The position numbers were made by a program, and so were the translations under genes. Shown piece by piece: positions 1-7,047 of a stretch of 7,173 nucleotides of DNA (position 1 is its first letter; each line of letters starts with the position of its first letter). Location of the stretch: the NCBI GenBank assembly GCA_002308195.1, contig DBVU01000048.1:1-7173 (forward strand). Reading direction: 5' to 3'. This DNA comes from Bacteroidales bacterium UBA1256. GTDB taxonomy: Bacteria > Bacteroidota > Bacteroidia > Bacteroidales > Paludibacteraceae. The notes below the pieces were generated by a model, which saw only the letters and a program-made list of their open reading frames with translations, did no database searches and was not told where the DNA came from.

Positions 1-1
1 A

Positions 2-49
2 AAAGTCAATTGGCTTCTCCACGATATTGTCTCGAGAACGTCTCGGTAA
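2..49 (+). CDS. possible 3' end of an unidentified upstream gene
   Basis: This frame reads 15 codons (KVNWLLHDIVSRTSR) and ends in a tandem stop TAATAA at 47-52, about 20 bases before a strong terminator, as expected for the end of a gene. The other two plus-strand frames are also open from the window edge but stop inside the terminator hairpin (72-74 and 85-87), which makes them less likely. The fragment is too short to assign to a family. That a plus-strand gene ends here is inferred mainly from the terminator; the choice of frame is uncertain. Confidence 0.3.
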   Translation, partial: KVNWLLHDIVSRTSR

Positions 50-70
50 TAAATCGACCAAAAACCTCTT

Positions 71-108
71 CTGAGCGCAGGAAATAAAAGGCCTGCGCTC
101 AGTTTTTT
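71..108 (+). terminator. intrinsic (Rho-independent) terminator of the upstream gene
   Basis: A perfect 11-bp GC-rich stem, CTGAGCGCAGG (71-81) with CCTGCGCTCAG (92-102), encloses a 10-base A-rich loop and is followed directly by six T residues (103-108). The T tract lies on the plus strand. The opposite side lacks an equally clean tract next to the stem, so it should act mainly on plus-strand transcripts arriving from the left. It insulates the ileS transcription unit from the gene before it. Confidence 0.93.
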
Positions 109-146
109 GTATGTGCATTTTTAAACAAGCAGAAAAAAACATGCCA

Positions 147-170
147 AAAATTTGCATATATGCAATTTTT
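147..170. promoter_or_regulatory. palindrome overlapping the -33 element (possible operator)
   Basis: The core TTGCATATATGCAA (152-165) is a perfect 14-bp palindrome. Beyond one mismatched pair (151/166) the symmetry continues through AAAA/TTTT, giving 24 bp with 11 of 12 pairs matching. It covers the -33 TTTG, centred about 30 bp before the predicted transcription start, where a bound dimeric protein would block RNA polymerase. The symmetry is seen directly. A regulatory role is inference, because AT-rich promoter DNA can be symmetric by chance and no regulator is identified here. Confidence 0.4.
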
Positions 171-182
171 GTTGTAATTTTG
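151..182 (+). promoter_or_regulatory. Bacteroidota-type primary sigma promoter for ileS
   Basis: TTTG at 151-154 and TAATTTTG at 175-182 are separated by 20 bp. They match the known Bacteroidetes housekeeping consensus, a -33 TTTG and a -7 TAnnTTTG with 19-21 bp between. Transcription should start a few bases downstream, near 188-190, giving a leader of roughly 25 bases before the ileS ATG at 215. Such a short leader leaves no room for a T-box or other riboswitch. The motif match is seen directly; the start point is inferred. Confidence 0.85.
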
Positions 183-214
183 CAGCGCAAAATATGTGTG
201 CATAACAAAGGTAT

Positions 215-3200
215 ATGAAAAAATTCAACGAATACAAACAACTCAATCTCCCTCAACTGAGCCGTGAAGTGCTAGCGCAATGGGAGCAAGAAAACCTATT
301 TGAAAAGAGTGTGAGCACCCGTGAGGGCCATCCGCAATTCCTGTTTTTTGAAGGTCCTCCTTCGGCCAATGGCATGCCAGGTATTCACCACGTAATGGCA
401 CGAACGATAAAGGATACGTTCTGCCGATTTAAGACGATGCAAGGGTATCAGGTACGTCGTAAGGCCGGATGGGATACGCATGGACTGCCCGTAGAACTGG
501 GCGTAGAGAAAATGCTCGGCATCACCAAAGAAGATATCGGCAAGAAAATCAGTGTGGACGAATACAATGCCGCTTGCCGCCGCGAGGTGATGAAATATAC
601 CAAAGAATGGACCAACCTAACCAAACAAATGGGTTACTGGGTGGACCTGGACAATCCGTATATCACCTACGATAACAAGTACATTGAGACTCTCTGGTAC
701 TTGCTCAAAGAGTTGTACAAAAAAGGTTATCTCTACAAGGGTTACACTATTCAGCCCTATTCTCCCGCAGCGGGAACAGGTTTGAGTTCGCACGAGTTGA
801 ATCAACCCGGTTGCTATCGCGATGTGAAAGATCTGACTTGTACCGCCCGTTTCCGCCTGAAAGACGGTCGCTATATCATAGCTTGGACAACGACTCCTTG
901 GACTTTGCCTAGCAATACCGCGCTTTGTGTAGGTCCAAAAATTGACTATGTCGAAGTAGAGACTCCTGCGGGCGACCATATTATTCTCGCCGAGGCACGT
1001 CTGAACGCATACCAGAAAGAGTTGTGCGGCACCGATGCAGAAGGCAATCTGTTGACACCGAAAATCATTTGGCGTGGCAAAGGCACGGACCTGGTAGGTT
1101 TGGAATACGAGCCACTGTTCCCGTGGGTTAATCCTGGCGAAGGCGCTTTCCGCGTGATTCCTGGCGACTACGTAACCACTGAAGACGGAACAGGTATCGT
1201 ACATATTGCGCCCACATTTGGTGCGGACGATAAGAAAGTAGGTGATGCGGCGGGCGTTCCGGGTTTATATATGCAAACCAAGAATTTCGGTCCGCGTCCG
1301 ATGGTGGATTTCACCGGAAAATACTGGAAGAAAGAAGATCTGGATGAGGCCTGGTACGCCGCTAACGTGAATGACGAACTATACAGCCGTTATGCAGGAC
1401 GGTTTGTAAAGAACGCGTTCGACCCAAATCTGACAGAGAAAGACGAGACACTCGATTTGCACTTGTGCCTTGAGATGAAAGCCGACGGACGACTGGTAAA
1501 GAGCGAGAAACATGTGCACACTTATCCTCACTGCTGGCGAACCGACAAACCCGTTATCTACTATCCGTTGGACAGTTGGTTTATCCGTTCGACTCAAGCG
1601 CGCGATGAGATGATTGCCCTGAATCAGACCATCAACTGGCAACCCGAATCAACCGGAACAGGACGTTTCGGCAAGTGGCTGGAGAACCTGAATGACTGGA
1701 ACCTAAGTCGTAGCCGTTATTGGGGCACACCGCTTCCTATCTGGCGCACCGAAGATGGACAGGAAGAAATCTGTATCGGTTCTATAGCCGAACTGTTTGC
1801 AGAAATCGACAAGTCGGTCAAGGCGGGCTTCATGAAAGCCAACCCATGGCCGAAACATAAAGTGGGCGATTACAGCAAAGCCAACTACGATCCTTCGGTG
1901 ATTGATCTGCATCGTCCGTACGTAGACAATATCATTCTCGTTTCGCCTAGCGGCAAGCCGATGAAACGCGAACTCGACCTGATTGATGTTTGGTTCGACA
2001 GCGGTGCGATGCCATATGCACAGAATCACTATCCGTTTGAGAACGCCGATCTGCCACGCACGGCTGATTTCATCAGCGAAGGAGTGGACCAGACTCGCGG
2101 ATGGTTCTTCACACTACACGCTATTCACACGATGATAGAAGGAACGGTGGCGTACAAGAATGTTATTTCGAATGGTCTGGTGCTCGACAAAAACGGCAAC
2201 AAGATGTCCAAACGTCTGGGCAATGCCGTTGATCCGTTTGGTGCACTCGACACCTATGGAGCAGATGCCGTTCGTTGGTATATGCTGACGAATAGCAGCC
2301 CTTGGGAGAACCTGAAATTCGATCAAGATGGTGTTGACGAAGTACGTCGTAAATTCTTCGGAACACTATACAATACCTACGGATTCTTCGCGCTTTATGC
2401 GAACGTGGACGGTTGGTCTCCGGAGAAAACCGGCAAAGCAGCATTCTCGGAAATCGACCGTTGGGTGCTCTCTAAACTGAATTCTCTCGTCAAAGAGGTG
2501 ACTGAGGCTTACGAGACATACGAACCCACCAAAGCCGGACGAGCCATCAGCGATTTTGTACAGGATGACCTGAGCAACTGGTATGTGCGTCTGAACCGCA
2601 AACGTTTCTGGGGCGGCGAGATGGATGCCGACAAACAGGCCGCCTACGAGACACTCTATGCTTGTCTGAAGACCGTGGCTCAACTGATGGCTCCTAACGC
2701 GCCGTTCTATGCCGACCGTCTCTATCGCGACTTGACCGGAGAGACAGTCCATCTGAGCGAATGGCCCAAAGCGGACGAGAAACTTATCAACAAGGAATTG
2801 GAACGCCAAATGTTCCTGGCGCAGCAAGCCACCAGTATGATTCTCAGTTTGCGCAAACGCGCCGAGAAGAACGTTCGCCAACCGCTACAGAAAGCCGTTA
2901 TTCCGACTCCCGACAGAGAGACCACAGAGGCGCTGCTTCACGTGGCAGACCTGATCAAGAGTGAAGTGAATGTGAAGGAACTGGTAATCGTTCCCGCTGA
3001 GCAAAGCGAGATTCGCTTGGTGAAGAAGATTAAACCGCAATTCAAAGTGCTAGGCAAGAAAGTCGGAGCGCAGATGAAGGCCGTGGCAGCAGAGATTGCC
3101 TCGATGAACCAAGACCAAATCGCACAAATGGAAGCCGAAGGACAGTATCCATTGTCGACGGTTGACTACACGCTGATTCCGGAGGATGTGGAAATCGTAA

Positions 3201-3532
3201 CGGAAGATATGCCAGGATGGCTGGTTAGCAACAATGGCATTCTGACGATTGCACTAGACATCGAACTGAACGACGCCTTGATAGAAGAAGGTGTGGCGCG
3301 CGAATTGATCAATCGTATTCAAAACCTGCGCAAATCGAGCGGACTGGAGATAACCGACCGCATTGCTATTGTATTGGAAGACCGCGACGAGATTCGCAAC
3401 GCAGTCTTGCATTGCGGCGATTATATCGCAGGACAAGTGCTCGCCACCTCGCTTTCGCTCGCCAAAGATGTACAGGGTGAAGAACTGGAGATGGATGGCT
3501 ACAACGTGAAAATCAATATACAAAAAGCATAA
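215..3532 (+). CDS. ileS: isoleucine--tRNA ligase, type 2 (eukaryote-like), with GIHH signature
   Basis: Cytoplasmic class Ia synthetase that activates isoleucine with ATP and charges tRNA-Ile; a CP1 domain hydrolyses mischarged Val-tRNA. At 1105 residues it fits the long type 2 group rather than the roughly 940-residue E. coli type. Visible in order: GPPSANG (47-53), the ATP signature as GIHH (56-59) instead of HxGH, GWDTHGLP (85-92), the editing-domain threonine-rich motif TTTPWTLPSN (225-234) and GTGIVHIAPTFGADD (325-339) with the conserved editing aspartate at or near 338, the KMSKR loop (663-667), an anticodon-binding domain with WYVRLNRKRFW (789-799), and a C-terminal extension with NDALIEEGVAREL (1019-1031) typical of type 2 enzymes. 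No C-terminal zinc-finger cysteines like those of type 1 are seen. The start at 215 is chosen for the A-rich AAAGG at 207-211 and fit to the promoter; the frame is intact. The next gene follows after 3 bases. The family assignment is near certain. Confidence 0.98.
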   Translation: MKKFNEYKQLNLPQLSREVLAQWEQENLFEKSVSTREGHPQFLFFEGPPSANGMPGIHHVMARTIKDTFCRFKTMQGYQVRRKAGWDTHGLPVELGVEKMLGITKEDIGKKISVDEYNAACRREVMKYTKEWTNLTKQMGYWVDLDNPYITYDNKYIETLWYLLKELYKKGYLYKGYTIQPYSPAAGTGLSSHELNQPGCYRDVKDLTCTARFRLKDGRYIIAWTTTPWTLPSNTALCVGPKIDYVEVETPAGDHIILAEARLNAYQKELCGTDAEGNLLTPKIIWRGKGTDLVGLEYEPLFPWVNPGEGAFRVIPGDYVTTEDGTGIVHIAPTFGADDKKVGDAAGVPGLYMQTKNFGPRPMVDFTGKYWKKEDLDEAWYAANVNDELYSRYAGRFVKNAFDPNLTEKDETLDLHLCLEMKADGRLVKSEKHVHTYPHCWRTDKPVIYYPLDSWFIRSTQARDEMIALNQTINWQPESTGTGRFGKWLENLNDWNLSRSRYWGTPLPIWRTEDGQEEICIGSIAELFAEIDKSVKAGFMKANPWPKHKVGDYSKANYDPSVIDLHRPYVDNIILVSPSGKPMKRELDLIDVWFDSGAMPYAQNHYPFENADLPRTADFISEGVDQTRGWFFTLHAIHTMIEGTVAYKNVISNGLVLDKNGNKMSKRLGNAVDPFGALDTYGADAVRWYMLTNSSPWENLKFDQDGVDEVRRKFFGTLYNTYGFFALYANVDGWSPEKTGKAAFSEIDRWVLSKLNSLVKEVTEAYETYEPTKAGRAISDFVQDDLSNWYVRLNRKRFWGGEMDADKQAAYETLYACLKTVAQLMAPNAPFYADRLYRDLTGETVHLSEWPKADEKLINKELERQMFLAQQATSMILSLRKRAEKNVRQPLQKAVIPTPDRETTEALLHVADLIKSEVNVKELVIVPAEQSEIRLVKKIKPQFKVLGKKVGAQMKAVAAEIASMNQDQIAQMEAEGQYPLSTVDYTLIPEDVEIVTEDMPGWLVSNNGILTIALDIELNDALIEEGVARELINRIQNLRKSSGLEITDRIAIVLEDRDEIRNAVLHCGDYIAGQVLATSLSLAKDVQGEELEMDGYNVKINIQKA

Positions 3533-3535
3533 CTT

Positions 3536-4045
3536 ATGAAAAACGCTATTAGAGTAGCGCTGATACTGGTGGTGGCCGGTATAGCGCTGAATGGTTGTAA
3601 ACCGAAGGAGGATCCAACGTACAGAATGAGCGATCTGCTTGGTTTGTGGCTCGAGGACAAAGCTAACGTCGAGCATTATGTCCGTTTCACAGACGAAGTC
3701 AGCGACGAAACTGCGTACTGGTACGGTCGCGAGTGGAACGAAGATGAGGATATCTACGAAGAGGATCTGTTCAAACTGTGGAACGTGGATTCGGTCTATG
3801 TAGTGGATACACTCACCATGGACTCGACACTGGTTTTGGATTCCACACTCGTACACGGAAACGGTTGGTTCAAGTACAAACTGGAAGTCAAAGGCGATTT
3901 GGAGGAAATCCACTTGATGGATAATGGCGGAGCGGAAATACCTAAAGAGTACATCGTTTCCATACTGACCAACGACCGCTTGGAGTATTACGAGAAAGAC
4001 AACCAAAATAGACGTTTCTGTTTTGACAAAGTAGTGAAACAATGA
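3536..4045 (+). CDS. small exported lipoprotein, lipocalin-like family (tentative)
   Basis: A 169-residue protein with a type II signal peptide: basic start MKNAIR, hydrophobic core 7-18, and lipobox LNGC with the lipidated cysteine at 21. Asn at -2 is not the classic choice but is tolerable in this phylum. Residues after the cysteine (KPKEDP) are charged, loosely like the acidic export signals that place Bacteroidota lipoproteins on the cell surface. The mature part is acidic, aromatic-rich and probably all beta (LLGLWLED 34-41, EHYVRFTDE 46-54, GNGWFKYKLEV 108-118, EIHLMDNGGAEIPKEYIV 124-141). From memory this resembles small lipocalin-like lipoproteins of Bacteroidales that often lie in the ileS neighbourhood, but I cannot name a ligand. 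Residues 90-107 form a short degenerate repeat. It lies 3 bases after ileS and overlaps the next start by 4 bases, so it is almost certainly cotranscribed and coupled to the AsmA-like gene. Function unknown. Confidence 0.88.
   Translation: MKNAIRVALILVVAGIALNGCKPKEDPTYRMSDLLGLWLEDKANVEHYVRFTDEVSDETAYWYGREWNEDEDIYEEDLFKLWNVDSVYVVDTLTMDSTLVLDSTLVHGNGWFKYKLEVKGDLEEIHLMDNGGAEIPKEYIVSILTNDRLEYYEKDNQNRRFCFDKVVKQ
3803..3856 (+). repeat. degenerate short in-frame repeat inside the lipoprotein gene
   Basis: Residues 90-107 read as three imperfect units of five or six residues: VDTLTM, DSTLVL, DSTLVH. At the DNA level the last two units (GACTCGACACTGGTT and GATTCCACACTCGTA) differ mostly at third codon positions, so the repeat is conserved more in protein than in DNA and is not recent. 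The run alternates polar and hydrophobic residues, consistent with a beta strand or hairpin, and sits between an acidic segment (66-78) and the conserved-looking GNGWFKYKL. It may be a lineage-specific insertion. Confidence 0.5.
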
Positions 4046-7035
4046 AAGCACTCAAAATTATAGGTTGGACGCTATTAGGCATTGTGTTGGCAGTGGTCAT
4101 CGTGGCTTCTGTTGCTTGCTACGTTGTTTTCACGCCCGAACGTCTGACCCCGGTTGCCCGCCAGATTGCGGACAAATTCATCAGCGCTGAGCACGAGATA
4201 GGTCAAGTCAACCTAACCTTCTTCTCTACTTTCCCGCGTTTTGGCCTGCAGGCAGACGGATTGCTGATTATCAATCCGAAGGCAGGCAGTCAGAACGATA
4301 CCGTAGTAGCTGCAAAGCGTGTCGTTGCGACCGTCGATGTGATGGAGTTTCTGCGCAACAAGAATCTGCACGTGGGCGAAGCTACGCTTGACGATGCGTG
4401 CGTCAATTTCTATATCGCGCAAGATGGCACCACCAACCTGACAGATGTCTTTATTACTTCACCTGACACCACCGAGGAAGATACCACCGCATTCTCTCTT
4501 CCATTCGATGAATTGCGTGTAGATGGTCTGCGTATAGAGGCCCGTAACATCAGTTTTGTGGACGACAAAGATACCATCACCGCATCGCTGGGCGAAACCG
4601 AACTGAGTGCGTTAGCCGAGAGCTGGGACGATATGTTGCTTACGTTGGATGCGAAGAATGTGTGTGCTGCGCTCAAGGGCGATACGTATGCCGACAGTCT
4701 GCACCTGGAACTGATTGCACCCATGGCAGCCAACTTGGACTCGATGCATTTCACGTTCGACAATGCACGATTGGCTATCAATGATTTCAACTTGTGCCTA
4801 AACGGCGATGTAACACTAGGCGATAGTATTGATGTGAATGCCAAGGTCGAGACCGATAAATGGCAGATCAAACCACTATTGGCTCTTGTGCCCGAGAAAT
4901 TCACAAGCAGTCTGAAAGATCTGGACGTAGATGGCAAAGTGCAACTGAGCGCTGATGTTCGCGGCACGTACAGCGAAACACAAATGCCGCTAATCACGGC
5001 TCACCTGGAACTGACCGATGGCGAAGGCAAATACAAACCGCTGCCTTACACACTGCGCGAGATGGAACTGAATGCTGATGCGGACCTCAATCTAAACGAA
5101 ACCAAACTTTCGAACGTAGTGGTCAATCACCTGGCTGCAAAGACGAAAAAGAGCGCTGTATCAGCAGATGGCAAAATCGAGGAATTGCTAGATAATATGC
5201 TTCTCGATTTGCGCATTAAGTTGGATGCCAACTTGCCTGATTTCGATTATTTCCTGCCTGAGAAAATGACACTGAACGGTCAGACCAAAGGCGATGCTAA
5301 AGTTCGCATCCGCTTGGACGACCTGACCAACATGCGTTTGGAGAAAGGCAAAATCAATGCTGACCTGGTGCTGAACGATATTCATTATGAGATGGATTCG
5401 ATGATAGCTGAACTGCCGCAAACGCATGCGCACATTCAGATTCCGAATGCCAAACCATCTAAACCGAAAGTCAACTGGGCACGAATCGATTTGAGTACCG
5501 AGCAAGTGGAGTTTGAGATGATTGATCAACTGACTGCCGCACTTCAGCAATCGGAAATTCAACTCGAAGCAGGCAACGTACTGAGCAAAGATCCTGTCAT
5601 CTATGCCGCGGTAGGCTTGCAGAGCGAACAACCGCTAGTCGTTCGAATGGATACCATTTTTGCGAATGTGACTGCGCCGCAATTGTTTGCATATGCCGAG
5701 TATAACACAGAGCAGCAAACGACACCACAACTGCAAGCAGAACTGATAGCAGCGAAACTGAAAGCTCAGATGGGCGAAGCGCTCAAAGCCCAGACAGGCG
5801 AAATCGACCTAGCTGCCAGTGCACGTTATGACAAGGATGGCACGAATGCCTTGCTCAAATGGAATCCGGTATTCAAAATCAAACTGAAGAACGGTGTTCT
5901 CAATATGCCGGAGATGTTGCCTGAGGCAGTTAATATCCCTCGTATTGATTTCAATTACTCGAATCGCGAAATGAATATCGCCGATTCGCGAGTTGAACTT
6001 GGACGCTCGGATTTGAACCTCAAAGGTAAAGTGCGCAACATCGACAAATGGTTCCGCAAAGAAGGTATTCTGGAGGGCCAACTGGACATCGTTAGCGACC
6101 ACTGCGATGCCAATCAGTTGATTCTCTGGTTCACCGCCGATGAAGGATCAGAAGAACAAACGACCAACACGGCTGCTACAGAGGCGCCAAAAACCACAGA
6201 GCCGACCACTGAAGAAGAGAGTGGCCCGTTCCTCGTTCCAACCGATGTAAACCTGGCATTAACGACTCATATGCGTGAGGTGGAGATCTTCAATCAGGTA
6301 GCCAAAGACCTGAAGGGAGGTTTGTACGTCAACGACGGAACATTGATTTTGGACGAAATGGGTTTTGTATGTCGTGCTGCTAAATTGCAACTGACAGCCA
6401 TGTACCGTTCGCCACGTCGCAACCACCTCTACTTAGGCATGGATTATCATATGTTGGATGTAGATATTGACGAACTGCTCACGATGATTCCTAATCTGGA
6501 ACAAATGGTTCCTATGTTGAGTTCATTCAAAGGTGCTGCCGAATTCCACTTGGCAGCAGAAACCTACCTGAACAGCAAATACGAGCCAAAGATGAGTACG
6601 CTGCGTGGCGCAGCTTCGCTGACCGGTAAAGATCTGGTAGTGTTGGATAGCGAGACCTTCTCTACTATCAGCAAATTGCTCATGTTCAATAAGAAAACCG
6701 AGAACAAGATTGATTCCATCAATGCGGAAATGACTATCTATAAAAATGAGATTGATGTCTATCCGCTCTGCGTGCAAATGGATAATTACATGGTCGCTCT
6801 TGGCGGACGCCACAATACTGACATGACCTTCGATTATGATATCAACGTGCTGAGCCCGATTTATCTGGGCGTCAATGTGAGCGGAAATATCGACGACTTG
6901 AAAATCAAGTTGGCCAAGTGCAAATTCGCGCAAGATTTCAAGCCGCATTGGTATCAGAAAGTGGACAACCAGTCACGCGAACTGCGCGAACGCATCAAGC
7001 AATCGATGGAGAAAAATGTGCGTATCAACAAATAA
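4042..7035 (+). CDS. AsmA-like (AsmA/TamB superfamily) inner-membrane-anchored periplasmic protein
   Basis: A 997-residue protein with one N-terminal membrane segment (about 5-30) preceded by lysines, so the long remainder should lie in the periplasm. After the anchor come the hallmarks of AsmA proteins: VARQIADKFIS (38-48), the FSTFPRFGLQADGL segment (61-74), then many alternating beta-strand repeats (for example VDVMEFLRNKNLHVGEATLDD, seen in parts at 4336-4395) and a C-terminal segment LGVNVSGNIDDLKIKLAKC near 945-963 matching the conserved end of the family. Relatives (AsmA, YhdP, YdbH, TamB in Gram-negative bacteria) form long beta-groove bridges implicated in phospholipid transport to the outer membrane; the same role here is inference. 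A Thr/Glu/Pro-rich linker (about 702-728) splits the repeat domain from the C-terminal part. It starts inside the lipoprotein stop (ATGA), implying translational coupling, ends in tandem TAATAA, and is followed 12 bases later by another exported protein. The family is clear; the substrate is unknown. Confidence 0.93.
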   Translation: MKALKIIGWTLLGIVLAVVIVASVACYVVFTPERLTPVARQIADKFISAEHEIGQVNLTFFSTFPRFGLQADGLLIINPKAGSQNDTVVAAKRVVATVDVMEFLRNKNLHVGEATLDDACVNFYIAQDGTTNLTDVFITSPDTTEEDTTAFSLPFDELRVDGLRIEARNISFVDDKDTITASLGETELSALAESWDDMLLTLDAKNVCAALKGDTYADSLHLELIAPMAANLDSMHFTFDNARLAINDFNLCLNGDVTLGDSIDVNAKVETDKWQIKPLLALVPEKFTSSLKDLDVDGKVQLSADVRGTYSETQMPLITAHLELTDGEGKYKPLPYTLREMELNADADLNLNETKLSNVVVNHLAAKTKKSAVSADGKIEELLDNMLLDLRIKLDANLPDFDYFLPEKMTLNGQTKGDAKVRIRLDDLTNMRLEKGKINADLVLNDIHYEMDSMIAELPQTHAHIQIPNAKPSKPKVNWARIDLSTEQVEFEMIDQLTAALQQSEIQLEAGNVLSKDPVIYAAVGLQSEQPLVVRMDTIFANVTAPQLFAYAEYNTEQQTTPQLQAELIAAKLKAQMGEALKAQTGEIDLAASARYDKDGTNALLKWNPVFKIKLKNGVLNMPEMLPEAVNIPRIDFNYSNREMNIADSRVELGRSDLNLKGKVRNIDKWFRKEGILEGQLDIVSDHCDANQLILWFTADEGSEEQTTNTAATEAPKTTEPTTEEESGPFLVPTDVNLALTTHMREVEIFNQVAKDLKGGLYVNDGTLILDEMGFVCRAAKLQLTAMYRSPRRNHLYLGMDYHMLDVDIDELLTMIPNLEQMVPMLSSFKGAAEFHLAAETYLNSKYEPKMSTLRGAASLTGKDLVVLDSETFSTISKLLMFNKKTENKIDSINAEMTIYKNEIDVYPLCVQMDNYMVALGGRHNTDMTFDYDINVLSPIYLGVNVSGNIDDLKIKLAKCKFAQDFKPHWYQKVDNQSRELRERIKQSMEKNVRINK

Positions 7036-7047
7036 TAAATATCAAAA

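Noticed and set aside
147..172. The AT-rich palindrome followed by T residues as a second terminator
   Set aside because: The stem is almost all A/T, has no proper loop, and a far stronger terminator lies about 40 bases upstream; overlap with the promoter fits an operator or chance better.
110..214. T-box or other riboswitch controlling ileS
   Set aside because: The predicted transcript leader is only about 25 bases, no T-box consensus is present, and T-box control is not typical of Bacteroidota.
617..1204. A 195-codon minus-strand frame inside ileS, and a similar one at 4410-4997 inside the AsmA-like gene
   Set aside because: Both lie wholly within strong coding regions on the other strand and read as low-information translations with no domain-like pattern.
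3254..4051. A 265-codon minus-strand open frame across the end of ileS and the lipoprotein gene
   Set aside because: It is antisense to two well-supported genes, shows no recognisable family features and has no promoter motif that I could see. It is best explained as a shadow of plus-strand codon usage.
5950..5994. A small inverted repeat (TCGCGAA and TTCGCGA) inside the AsmA-like gene
   Set aside because: It is only 7 bp with a spacer of over 20 bases within a coding region, and is expected by chance.
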